From assembly GCA_022562855.1 (NCBI GenBank), contig JADFON010000002.1:1-20075 (forward strand): 20,075 nucleotides of DNA. Direction: 5' to 3'. Shown in pieces: positions 7,926-15,816 of the stretch. The notes under the pieces were generated by a model, which was given only the letters and a program-made list of their open reading frames with translations, did no database searches and was not told the origin of the DNA. Position 1 is the first letter of the stretch, and each line of letters opens with the position of its first letter. Origin of the DNA: Candidatus Zhuqueibacterota bacterium. GTDB lineage: Bacteria > SM23-31. A program made the position numbers and the translations under genes.

Positions 7926-8492
7926 TTGACCGTTGATGAGCGGGAACTGATAGAAAAAGCGAAAAACGGCGACAGGAAAGCATTTGACCGAATAACGGAA
8001 ATGTATCTTGATAAGGCTTTTTCTATTGCTTTCCGGTATACCGGTAATGAGATTGACACCCGGGATATTGTCCAGGAAGCATTTTACAAAGTCTATGTCA
8101 ATCTTCACAGGTACGATGCGAAGTATCCATTTTCAGCCTGGTTTTTTCGAATATTAATAAACAGCAGTATTAATTTTTCGAAACGTCAAAGGCGGAAACG
8201 GTTTCTTTTTCAGGAAGGAAATCCAAAATCGGATGTTAACCCGATTGAAAAAAGTCCTGATGTTGAAAGTAATCCTGAAAAAGAATTTATAAATAACGAA
8301 ATAAAAGATCTCATTTCGAAAGGGTTAATGTCCCTCCCCGAGAAGCAGAGATCGGCAATAGTACTTTTCGATTTGGAGGGGTTTTCCCAGATAGAAGTAG
8401 CAGAAATATTAAAATGCCCGCAGGGTTCGGTGATGTCCCGGCTCTTTTACGGTAGAAGAAAGCTAAAAATTTTTTTAGAAAAATATCTGTAA
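7926..8492 (+). CDS. ECF-type RNA polymerase sigma factor
   Basis: A 188-residue extracytoplasmic-function sigma-70 factor with regions 2 and 4 only. Region 2 has RKAFDRITEMYLDKAFSIAF, then DIVQEAFYKVYVNLHRYD and SAWFFRILIN. Region 4 has LPEKQRSAIVLFDLEGFSQI followed by the helix-turn-helix VAEILKCPQGSVMSRLFYGR. The linker (about residues 95-125) is charged. I chose TTG at 7926 because GGAG lies 6 bases upstream at 7916-7919; TTG at 7905 in the same frame would add seven residues but has a poorer ribosome site. The next two genes encode a zinc-finger membrane anti-sigma and an RseB-like protein, as in sigma-E/AlgU operons, so this factor very probably governs an envelope-stress regulon and its own operon. 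I did not find a convincing ECF-type -35/-10 pair upstream. Confidence 0.93.
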   Translation: MTVDERELIEKAKNGDRKAFDRITEMYLDKAFSIAFRYTGNEIDTRDIVQEAFYKVYVNLHRYDAKYPFSAWFFRILINSSINFSKRQRRKRFLFQEGNPKSDVNPIEKSPDVESNPEKEFINNEIKDLISKGLMSLPEKQRSAIVLFDLEGFSQIEVAEILKCPQGSVMSRLFYGRRKLKIFLEKYL

Positions 8493-8560
8493 ATTAAATA
8501 GATTCTTATTTGTATTGTATATAGTACCTGAATGGAAAATTCCATGAGGAGAAGAAGACT

Positions 8561-9082
8561 ATGAAATGTGAAAAGGCGCTTAAAAAAACGTCTTCCGATA
8601 GGATTTCCGTACTGTCCAAAAAAATAATAGATGAACATATTGCCGGCTGTTCCTATTGTCAGGGACAAATCGCCTCTTCCGACAAGGTCGCTTTGCTGTT
8701 GGCAAATCAGAAGGATGACAGCCTTAAACCAGGTAAACGGTCGTCACTATTAACAAACATTCGTGTATACCGTGATAAAAAACGGAAAAGTATTCTTCAC
8801 AGGTTGGCAGGATTAATGCCTCTTGAGCCGGCGGCAAAAGGTCTTACGATCGCAGGCGTATCGTTTGCAGTTTTGATAGGTGCATATTTGTTTTCAAGCG
8901 ATATGCAACTCAGCAACTCAGCACGATTAGCGAATGAAGGAGCGGACGACGCCGATTTCTTTATTCAAGAACACGCACTTACCCAGGACAGCGGGTTATT
9001 CGGTCACGGGTCGTTTTCTCAGACATTCATGGGTCTCAGCGCACAACAAAATAAGTATAAATTTCCCAATTACAAAAATTGA
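8561..9082 (+). CDS. membrane anti-sigma factor with zinc-finger (ZAS-type) motif
   Basis: A 173-residue protein with an N-terminal cytosolic zinc-binding anti-sigma domain and one membrane span. Cys3 and the H-x3-C-x2-C motif (His26, Cys30, Cys33, in DEHIAGCSYC) are the ligands typical of ZAS-domain anti-sigma factors. A basic stretch near 70-82 precedes a hydrophobic helix at about 93-111 (GLTIAGVSFAVLIGAYLF), leaving a periplasmic tail of about 60 residues. It would hold the upstream ECF sigma factor at the membrane until regulated proteolysis or redox change releases it. The ATG at 8561 follows GGAGAAGAAG, a good ribosome site. It lies 68 bases after the sigma gene and immediately before the RseB-like gene. 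Overall similarity to a named family (RseA) cannot be judged by eye. Confidence 0.82.
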   Translation: MKCEKALKKTSSDRISVLSKKIIDEHIAGCSYCQGQIASSDKVALLLANQKDDSLKPGKRSSLLTNIRVYRDKKRKSILHRLAGLMPLEPAAKGLTIAGVSFAVLIGAYLFSSDMQLSNSARLANEGADDADFFIQEHALTQDSGLFGHGSFSQTFMGLSAQQNKYKFPNYKN

Positions 9083-9111
9083 TTGGGGGGTTTCCAACAA
9101 CTATACTAAAT

Positions 9112-10176
9112 ATGTTTGCTTTAATTAAATCCTATCGATCCCGGATATTATTGGCAGTTATTGCCGTGTCATTCGGGATTTTTTTACATTCAGAATCTTC
9201 AGCGCAAAGGAGAACTCCCGAAAGGCAAAAGCGAAAAGATGAACTGTTCAGAAAAATTGCCGCCGCCGAGGAATCTCTTTCTTACCAGGCTACGGTTATT
9301 ACGGAATATTTTGGCGAGGAAACAAGAAAATATGAGCGTGATGTAGTGAAGGTTGGCTCTAACAGAGAGTGGTCAAAGTCCAATAATAGGGTATTTGTGA
9401 TACGGGACAATCTATATTTTATAAAGTTCTTAGAAAATGACTCTGTGATTGTATATAACCGAAGATCGAGAGAAAGCATCATCGGAGATATAGAGTTATT
9501 AAAAAAGAACTATTCTGTTCGATTCTTACCTGAAGAGAAAATACAAGACCATCTTGTGGATGTTGTTCGAATCAGATTCAGATTGAGACATAAGGACCGG
9601 GCGTGGCTAAAAATCTGGGTTGACAAAGAGAACGGTTATGTTTTCAGAACAGAACATTATGACGCAGAGGACAAGAAATTTTTTTCCCGTCATAGTGAGG
9701 ATGTCAAGTTTGATCCTGAGATCGATCCTGAATTATTCGAAGTAGATTATACGGGCGCTTTGCCTGCTGTTCCAACCAGAAAATTATATGAGAGCGCTAC
9801 CGAGGTCAGAGACGATCTGAATATATCCTTAGTCGCTCCGGAGTTTCTGCCTCCCGGCTTTTCACTAAGTGAAATATCGGTAAGATACCGCGGTCACAAT
9901 AATAAGCCCTTCGTCCAGTTTTATTACTCGGATGGTCTTTGGTCGTTTTCGCTGTTTCAGGAAACTACTGAACGGGATAATAGAGATATGCGGCTTAGAA
10001 AACGTATGGGTGGGCTTTCTATAAGCGAAATAAAAAACAATTTACGTTATAGTTTCAATAGTGATATTGACCTCATTGCTGAAAAAACACTGGTAAAATC
10101 CTTTCAGACGATCAAACCGTTAAATGATCCAGGCCCTCATCAGGATGCGAAGGGGAATAAAAAACATATTAAATAA
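9112..10176 (+). CDS. RseB/MucB-like exported sigma-factor regulator
   Basis: A 354-residue exported protein. Residues 1-31 form a signal peptide (basic start, hydrophobic ILLAVIAVSFGIFL, cut after SSA). An N-terminal LolA/RseB-like beta domain spans about 40-205. A smaller C-terminal domain, about 240-345, holds LPPGFSL and YYSDGLWSFSLFQE, which match the RseB/MucB C-terminal landmark (LPxGF...YSDGL-S-SVF). In sigma-E systems such proteins bind the periplasmic part of the anti-sigma and protect it from proteolysis until they sense misfolded or misplaced lipid/protein. ATG 9112 gives a clean signal peptide. An in-frame TTG at 9079 overlaps the previous stop and could couple translation, but it would add an 11-residue lead. 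A strong hairpin terminator follows. Confidence 0.8.
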   Translation: MFALIKSYRSRILLAVIAVSFGIFLHSESSAQRRTPERQKRKDELFRKIAAAEESLSYQATVITEYFGEETRKYERDVVKVGSNREWSKSNNRVFVIRDNLYFIKFLENDSVIVYNRRSRESIIGDIELLKKNYSVRFLPEEKIQDHLVDVVRIRFRLRHKDRAWLKIWVDKENGYVFRTEHYDAEDKKFFSRHSEDVKFDPEIDPELFEVDYTGALPAVPTRKLYESATEVRDDLNISLVAPEFLPPGFSLSEISVRYRGHNNKPFVQFYYSDGLWSFSLFQETTERDNRDMRLRKRMGGLSISEIKNNLRYSFNSDIDLIAEKTLVKSFQTIKPLNDPGPHQDAKGNKKHIK

Positions 10177-10199
10177 GACTAATTCATGGTATAAGTTAT

Positions 10200-10234
10200 A
10201 AAAAAAGCTGGCTAATCTTTAGCCCGCTTTTTTT
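10200..10234. terminator. hairpin terminator shared by convergent genes
   Basis: The 16-base arms 10200-10215 (A7-GCTGGCTAA) and 10219-10234 (TTAGCCCGC-T7) pair with one mismatch around a TCT loop. The A-run on one side and the T-run on the other make it work as a Rho-independent terminator in both directions. It lies between the RseB-like gene (plus) and the thioredoxin-fold gene (minus). Confidence 0.9.
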
Positions 10235-10248
10235 ATAGTAATAGAAAA

Positions 10249-11397
10249 TTATTTCTTTTTTCTCATTATTTCTCTCTGCCACTGCACGTCGATGTCGCCA
10301 TCGTAGAACTTTTCAGGGTTCTCAAGCGCCCAAATTTGTTTTCGTATGAGATAGTTATCCGGGTCAAACTCCAACGCTGAATGTAATTGAACCAATGCAT
10401 TCTCTTTCTCGTTATTTCCAAGTAATGACACAGCATCGTGAAATAACTCTTCCGCTTTCTTCGAAGCAAAACCGTTACCGGCATTCCGTTCAATATCGGC
10501 GTTTATTTCCATTGCATTTCTTGCAACAACCGAGTTTTCGCCGTTCTCGAACCAGTCTTCCAATTCCTCGATCAATTTTGGATTTGCAATATTAGCGCTT
10601 TGCGGACCGCGGACAAGCTTACCTGATTCATCAAAGAGCATGGTAAGAGGAACAAAATTATAACTAAAATACGATCCGAATTTGTTCTCGACGTCTACAA
10701 GGGCGGTATATTCGGCATTCGCTTTTTCTATCCATGGGCGGACTACATCAGGTCCCTGGATATCCATAGCGACGGTAACAAGTTCGAAACCGTCGTTCTT
10801 GTGTTTTGAATAGAATTCTTGCCACCCGGGCAATTGACCTCTGCATACTCACCAGGAAGCCCATGCAAAAACGACAACCTTTTTACCGGAGAAATCAGCC
10901 AGTGAAACGATATTTCCATTCAAATCGGAAAGTTCGATGTCTAAGGCTGCCGGGCTGTTCAAGTCTCCCTTTGGGTTAACTTTTTTGAATATTCCCGGCT
11001 CAGAAATATTCAATTCCAATGTCCGTTTGTCCATATCCCAATTAGCTTCGTCGCCAAGATGCATGATCAGGTCTACAACCGGTACAAAGTAGGTATCACC
11101 CTCCTTGAATGCCTGGTCCTTTTCCTTTCCAACGTAGACCGGGATACACAGGTCCTCCCGGCAGATACCTATCTGCCTTCCCTGCGGGTCTATCTCTTTA
11201 TACACAAGGTCAAGATGGGTTTCGAGAGCGGATATGGAAAGATATACAGTGTCATTTTGAATCCTGTAATCTTTTTGAGTGAGCGTTATGGCTGTGCCGT
11301 TAAGTGTAAACGACTCAACGGTGATAGATTCTTTCTGACCGCTGCACATAGAGCCGAATAAGCTGACAACACTGACTGCGAAAATTAATTTTTTCAT
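10249..11397 (-). CDS. exported thioredoxin-fold protein, candidate selenoprotein (in-frame TGA read as Sec183)
   Basis: Read through one TGA (10851-10849), this frame gives 382 residues. Residues 1-20 are a signal peptide, perhaps a lipoprotein signal with Cys18, though the lipobox is poor. Residues 25-130 resemble the copper-amine-oxidase-N-like 'stalk' domain (SFTLNGTAITLT, DTVYLSISALETHL). Residues 150-290 are a redoxin/TlpA domain (IELSDLNGNIVSLADFSGKK, then VVVFAWASW-U-VCRGQLPGW). The tail (about 315-382) looks like a single TPR plus a basic end. TGA replaces the first redox cysteine, giving U-x-C rather than C-x2-C; Cys185 is the partner. The frame stays open for 199 residues after TGA, which is hard to explain by chance. 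A strong GAGGAAA site precedes ATG 11397. The alternative is a nonsense-mutated gene or sequencing error. The cargo or partner is unknown; the role would be extracytoplasmic thiol/peroxide redox. Confidence 0.75.
10807..10851 (-). promoter_or_regulatory. candidate bacterial SECIS stem-loop next to the in-frame TGA
   Basis: In the minus-strand mRNA, TTGCC (10833-10829) pairs with GGCAA (10823-10819) around the loop CGGGT. The loop starts 20 bases after the TGA and has G at its second position. TGAGTA, including the TGA itself, can pair with TATTCA (10812-10807) to form a lower stem with one G-U pair. Spacing and a G in the first two loop bases fit the known bacterial SECIS rules. The upper stem is short, and I judged the fold by eye only. 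Confidence 0.45.
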
Positions 11398-11530
11398 TCG
11401 ATTTCCTCGATTAAAAGTATGATAAAAATCAATCAGGGATTATAAGTAATTATATATTCAAACTTACTGCGTAAATATTCAACAAAACTAAATCGTAATA
11501 AGTTCCTTCCAATTTCCTGAAAAACATCCT

Positions 11531-12850
11531 TTAGATCTCTTTCAAGCTCAAAAATAGAATTTTCATCGCTTCGTCGATTTCGTCCTCAGGAATATTCAAT
11601 CTCGGTCTACACCTTATTGAAATATCACCGCATCCCATTATTATCATATTGTTTTTGTAAACCGCATCGACCAATTTGTTGCGTGTCTCTATATCAGGCA
11701 GATCAAAAGCGCATATCAGTCCTCTACCGCGTACATTTGATATCATATCGGGAAACTGCTTTCCGAGATTTGTCAGACCGGCAAGCAGATATATACCCAT
11801 TTTCTTAGCGTTTTCTACCAGGTTTTCTTCCTCGATGATTTCAAGATACCGTTCGAAACGGACCATATCGACGAGATTTCCACCGAACGTTGAATTGATC
11901 CGGCTCGAAACACGGAATACGTTTTCCGGAATTTCATGGATTTTGTCCGAAACGAACATTCCGCAAACCTGGGTCTTTTTGCCGAATGCGATCATATCCG
12001 GCTCCATATCGAAATACTCATAACACCACATTCTCCCCGTCAGCCCGATTCCGGTTTGCACTTCATCAAAAATGAGCATAATCTCGTTCTCGTCGCAAAT
12101 TGTGCGGAGCGCCTGGAAAAATTCCTTTCTAAAGTGGTGGTCGCCGCCCTCTGATTGGATAGGCTCGATAAGCACCGCAGCGATATCGTCCGGGTTATCG
12201 GATATTGCTTTCTTTATCGAATCTATACTCTCCCGTTCGAGTTTGCTTACGTTTTCTATAGATTCTTCCGAGAGGGGAAATGTTATTTTCGGATTATTTA
12301 TGCGGGGCCAGTCGAATTTAGGATAATAGTTGGTTTTTGCCGGGTCAGTATTGGTTAAAGAAAGTGTATAACCGGACCTGCCGTGAAACGCATCCTTAAA
12401 GTGAATAACCTGCTGTCCTTTTTCTTCTTTTATTCCCTTCTCAAAGTTCTTTCTGACTTTCCAGTCAAATGCAGCCTTCAGGCAGTTTTCAATTGCCAGT
12501 GTCCCCCCGGATACAAAGAACATATTGGGAAAATGTTTTGGCACTGCGATTCGGCTAAACGTATTTACGAATGACGCCATCTCTTCGGTGTATATATCAG
12601 AGTTTGAGGGTTTAATTACCGCCGACCTTAAGAGTTTGTCTAAAAACTGTTTGTCTTTCATTTTCGGATGATTAAAGCCGATAGGATTTGTAGCAAAGAA
12701 AGTAAAAAAATCGAGGTACTTTTTTTCATTCCTTGAATCGTAAAGATACCCTCCCTGGCTTTTATCAAAGTCGAACACAAGGTCATAACCGTCTGCTAAA
12801 ATACTTTTTGACAAAACATCGTGGACATTTTTCGAAGAAACATTAGACAT
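11531..12850 (-). CDS. lat: L-lysine 6-aminotransferase (class III, PLP)
   Basis: A 439-residue class III aminotransferase of the lysine epsilon-transaminase type, which moves the epsilon amino group of L-lysine to 2-oxoglutarate, giving 2-aminoadipate 6-semialdehyde. The cofactor loop VSGGTLAIENCLKAA (about 113-127), FHGRSGYTLSLTN (155-167), the PLP-ring aspartate in LIFDEVQTGIG (Asp262) and the Schiff-base motif AFGKKTQVCG (Lys291/292) are all there; FGKKTQVCG and STFGGNLVDMVR are characteristic of LAT rather than ornithine or GABA enzymes. ATG 12850 follows AGGAGGCGGT, a strong ribosome site; an upstream in-frame TTG at 12868 would include the ribosome site and is rejected. It is monocistronic or leads into the 134-base gap before the thioredoxin-fold gene. 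No semialdehyde dehydrogenase is nearby, so lysine catabolism is likely but not shown. Confidence 0.92.
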   Translation of the reverse strand: MSNVSSKNVHDVLSKSILADGYDLVFDFDKSQGGYLYDSRNEKKYLDFFTFFATNPIGFNHPKMKDKQFLDKLLRSAVIKPSNSDIYTEEMASFVNTFSRIAVPKHFPNMFFVSGGTLAIENCLKAAFDWKVRKNFEKGIKEEKGQQVIHFKDAFHGRSGYTLSLTNTDPAKTNYYPKFDWPRINNPKITFPLSEESIENVSKLERESIDSIKKAISDNPDDIAAVLIEPIQSEGGDHHFRKEFFQALRTICDENEIMLIFDEVQTGIGLTGRMWCYEYFDMEPDMIAFGKKTQVCGMFVSDKIHEIPENVFRVSSRINSTFGGNLVDMVRFERYLEIIEEENLVENAKKMGIYLLAGLTNLGKQFPDMISNVRGRGLICAFDLPDIETRNKLVDAVYKNNMIIMGCGDISIRCRPRLNIPEDEIDEAMKILFLSLKEI

Positions 12851-12868
12851 ACCGCCTCCTGAGCGCAA

Positions 12869-13204
12869 TAATTTTTATAGATAAGGGAAGTGTAGATTTA
12901 TAATATTCGAAAAACCTCAGAAAATATCCGAAAATAATGAATCGATCCCGCATAAATGATAAGCGACCGCCAGCCGGAATTTGAGTAGAGATTTTTGATT
13001 AGAATTATCTTTATAATGTAACACGTATCAAAGATATTATCAAGAACATTTCATCCGTTTGGATAGTTAAATTACCTGTGGAATATAATTTTGAATAATG
13101 TAAATATTTTGTATTTTACATTGCTGAAGCAGAATTGCAAAAGATTTCAGCGCTTATTCACTATTATTTAAAATAAAAGGTAATCCGGCAAGGTAGAAAA
13201 ATTG
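12869..13204. other. divergent intergenic region (lat / lptF)
   Basis: These 336 bases separate two divergent genes and must hold both promoters. I see no open frame worth calling. A perfect TATAAT lies at 13012-13017 on the plus strand, but no -35 box has good spacing (TTGATT at 12995 is only 11 bases away). A near-palindrome ATGTAAATA-TTTTG-TATTTTACAT lies at 13098-13121. Confidence 0.5.
13098..13121. promoter_or_regulatory. A/T-rich palindrome upstream of lptF, possible operator
   Basis: ATGTAAATA (13098-13106) and TATTTTACAT (13112-13121) are inverted copies with one extra base in the right arm, separated by 5 bases. It lies about 85 bases before the lptF start, where a regulator could bind. 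There are too few bases to assign a regulator family. Confidence 0.25.
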
Positions 13205-14665
13205 ATGTCAATATTGTCACGGTACATAGTCCGCATCTTTTTGGGACCTTTCTTTTTCAGTCTGACAATTATAGTATTTTTGTTCATGACAAATTATTTC
13301 ATTAAGCAGATTCCGATGTTATTGACCAAAGAGGTGGCGGTGCCGGTTATCCTGGAATTAATTTTTCTGAACCTTGCATGGATCGTGGCTCTTGCACTGC
13401 CAATGGCAGTTCTCGTTGCGACGCTCATGACGTTTGGGAAAATGTCGGCTGATAACGAGATTACAGCGATGAAAGCAAGCGGGTACGGAATCCACCAGGC
13501 AATGCTTCCCGTATTAATTCTATCGGTCTTTATTGCCTACGGCAATTTCCGGTTTAACGATGTCATCTTACCTGAATTTAATGTAATGGCTCGGCAATTA
13601 TATGTGGATATTACGTACAAAAAACCAAACCTTTCATTCGAGGAGGGTATTTTTTCGAATGAGGACCTGATAAAGAACTACCGGCTGAAATTTGATAGGA
13701 TAGACCGGTCGTCAAACTGGGTTTACGGTGTAACGATTTATGATCATTCCGATCCAGATATTCTAAGAACTCTTATTGCGGAAAAAGCAACACTCGATTT
13801 TTTAGAGGATTCTAATCAAATAGTCATGGATTTATTTAACGGTGAATCCCATGGGGTAGATACGAAGACTCTGTCGGAATACAAAGTATTCACTTTTACC
13901 CGCCAAAGACTCCGGATCGATGTTGAATCGTCAATTTTAAACAGAAGTTCCGAACAACTGCGGGGAGACCGGGAAAAGAACATCGCGATGCTTCGCGAAG
14001 ATGTCGCGAAAATCGAACCCAGAATTGTAACAAAAAAACAGTTGATTGTAGATAGGATTAAGAACAGGCAGGATATCCTTGCCGAAATATCACCTGAAAA
14101 CGAAGAGTTTCTGTATAATTTGGAACCTGATGATTTTTCCCAGGATGAAAATCGAAGGTATTTTATAAACTCAAAGAGCGACGATCCGCTTATTATGGAG
14201 ATAAATGAGAATCAGGGATTGGTGAACATACTGCGTTCTGATGTTATTATGGCAAATTCAGACATGAGATATTACAATAAGCTAATGGTTGAAATTCAAA
14301 AGAAATACTCGATTCCGGCGGCGTGCATTGTTTTTGTTTTTATCGGTGTTCCTCTTGGGGTGAAAACGCGTCATGGGGGTCTGGCTATAGGCGGGGGATT
14401 AAGTATAGTATTCTTTTTGATTTACTGGGCTTTCTTGATTGGAGGGGAGCATCTGTCAGACCGGAAGCTAATGGAACCGTGGCTGGCAATGTGGCTTCCG
14501 AATATCATTGTCGGATCCGCGGGAATCTGGCTTACGGTCGGTATGGTTCGTGAGTCGCCCGTTATTGACTTTGGCAAGTGGTACAGGCTTTTAAGATGGA
14601 AGAAGAAAAAGGAAAGCGATGACAGGGAGATAATTCACCGGGAAAGTTCCTCCGTTTCAAACTGA
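13205..14665 (+). CDS. lptF: LptF-type LPS export permease (YjgP/YjgQ family) with a long insertion
   Basis: A 486-residue inner-membrane permease of the LptF/LptG family, which with the LptB ATPase extracts LPS from the inner membrane and passes it to the Lpt bridge. It starts with the family motif ILSRYIVRIFLGPFFFSL (TM1), then TM2 near 45-70 (ILELIFLNLAWIVALALPMA) with FGKMSADNEITAMKASGYG, and TM3 about 95-115. C-terminal membrane helices lie around 375-465 and include IPAACIVFVFIGVPLGVKTR. The periplasmic part between is unusually long: the family is normally 350-400 residues, and here a highly charged, probably helical stretch (about 245-350, e.g. REKNIAMLREDVAKIEPRI) is added to the beta-jellyroll. 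ATG 13205 is preferred to the adjacent TTG 13202. lptG follows 63 bases later. Confidence 0.9.
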   Translation: MSILSRYIVRIFLGPFFFSLTIIVFLFMTNYFIKQIPMLLTKEVAVPVILELIFLNLAWIVALALPMAVLVATLMTFGKMSADNEITAMKASGYGIHQAMLPVLILSVFIAYGNFRFNDVILPEFNVMARQLYVDITYKKPNLSFEEGIFSNEDLIKNYRLKFDRIDRSSNWVYGVTIYDHSDPDILRTLIAEKATLDFLEDSNQIVMDLFNGESHGVDTKTLSEYKVFTFTRQRLRIDVESSILNRSSEQLRGDREKNIAMLREDVAKIEPRIVTKKQLIVDRIKNRQDILAEISPENEEFLYNLEPDDFSQDENRRYFINSKSDDPLIMEINENQGLVNILRSDVIMANSDMRYYNKLMVEIQKKYSIPAACIVFVFIGVPLGVKTRHGGLAIGGGLSIVFFLIYWAFLIGGEHLSDRKLMEPWLAMWLPNIIVGSAGIWLTVGMVRESPVIDFGKWYRLLRWKKKKESDDREIIHRESSSVSN

Positions 14666-14728
14666 TCCCTCTAATGTACCAATCTCATACTTTTTAAAGG
14701 ATATAATCGATAGAGTAACTACCACGCC

Positions 14729-15805
14729 ATGCTTCGAATAACCGACAGGTATTTCTTAAAAAGATTCTTAGCCCTTCTGGGGTTTGCTATTACCGCATTT
14801 TTGGTAATATTCGTCATTGTTGATATTGTCGAAAAGATGGACACTTTTATCGACAGGGAAGCTTCTGTTGAAAATGTTCTCTGGTTCTACCTGTATTCGA
14901 TCCCTAATTTTCTATTATTGATCCTCCCGATCGCAATGCTCATGGCGTCGTTATTTGCTATGGGGCAATTAGTCAAAGACGGAGAGTTGACCGCTCTCAA
15001 AGCTGCCGGTGTCAGTCTCTACCGTGTTATCTTCCCTGTAGCGGTTTTGGCGACTCTTATATCGGTATTTGCTTTCTGGTTTGGGGAGTGGGTTGCGTCT
15101 TCAAGTGAACGGCAGAAATCGGAGATCTATAATAACAAGATAAAGAAATATCAGAACATAATGATCACTAAAGATAATATTATCCTGCAGGATACCAGGA
15201 CCAGGCAGGTCAGTATCGGGCATTATGACGGGTTTAACCATGTTGGAACCATGATAAACATCATGATCCAGAACGGAAACAGCATCGACACTACGATAAG
15301 CGCACGGCAGCTTATACCGGACGGAAACGACTGGACGCTGATCGATGGAAAGATAAGAGACTTTACTACGGGTGTGGAAGTGGTGCAGGAATTTGATGAG
15401 TATGATGTTTTGGATTTCAATTTTATCGAGGATGATTTGATTGCAGTTAAGATAAAGCCGGAAGAGAGAAACGTAGTCGAATTGCAGGAGTTTATCGAGA
15501 AGCTCCAACAGCTTGGCGTCCCGCATGATCGGTGGAAAGTTGATTATTACGGCAAGTTCGCCTTTCCCTTTGCAAACCTGGTTGTGGTAATGCTGGGGCT
15601 TCCGCTTGCGACACGCGACTGGCGGGGCGGTAACGCTTTTGGCTTCGGGATATCCGTCTTTATCTGCTTTGTGTATTACGTCATTATGACGTTTTCAAAT
15701 TCACTCGGCTATAAGGGAGTGCTCTCGCCTATCACCGCCGCCTGGTTCAGCAACTTCCTCTTCGGCGTTATCGGCATCGGTGCGCTCATCACTGCTAAGA
15801 AGTGA
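14729..15805 (+). CDS. lptG: LptG-type LPS export permease (YjgP/YjgQ family)
   Basis: A 358-residue partner of LptF in the LPS transporter. It opens with ITDRYFLKRFLALLGFAITA (TM1), followed by YLYSIPNFLLLILPIAMLMA (TM2) and the family motif MGQLVKDGELTALKAAGVSLYRVIFPVAVLATL, then a periplasmic jellyroll domain from about 120 to 265. C-terminal helices begin with FPFANLVVVMLGLPLATRDW, and GNAFGFGISVFICFVYYVIM follows. Its length is normal for the family, in contrast to the preceding lptF. The start ATG 14729 is fixed by the N-terminal motif; no strong Shine-Dalgarno is visible, and translation may depend on the upstream gene. The ATPase gene lptB is not in the window. A hairpin follows the stop. 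Confidence 0.92.
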   Translation: MLRITDRYFLKRFLALLGFAITAFLVIFVIVDIVEKMDTFIDREASVENVLWFYLYSIPNFLLLILPIAMLMASLFAMGQLVKDGELTALKAAGVSLYRVIFPVAVLATLISVFAFWFGEWVASSSERQKSEIYNNKIKKYQNIMITKDNIILQDTRTRQVSIGHYDGFNHVGTMINIMIQNGNSIDTTISARQLIPDGNDWTLIDGKIRDFTTGVEVVQEFDEYDVLDFNFIEDDLIAVKIKPEERNVVELQEFIEKLQQLGVPHDRWKVDYYGKFAFPFANLVVVMLGLPLATRDWRGGNAFGFGISVFICFVYYVIMTFSNSLGYKGVLSPITAAWFSNFLFGVIGIGALITAKK

Positions 15806-15816
15806 TTTCGGGGGAC

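Noticed and set aside
9079-9111. TTG 9079 as start of the RseB-like gene
   Set aside because: It would put 11 extra residues ahead of a clean signal peptide; translational coupling at this overlap remains possible, so this is only a preference.
10249-10833. Separate 194-residue protein starting at TTG 10833 on the minus strand
   Set aside because: It is in the same frame as the upstream gene, has no ribosome site, begins in the middle of a redoxin domain and would lack the redox motif and signal peptide. It is better read as the second part of the TGA-containing gene.
12995-13017. TTGATT and TATAAT as lptF promoter
   Set aside because: The spacer is only 11 bases; the TATAAT may be real, but the pair is not.
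15101-15526. 141-codon open frame on the minus strand inside lptG
   Set aside because: Shadow of a clear membrane-protein gene; no domain or ribosome site.
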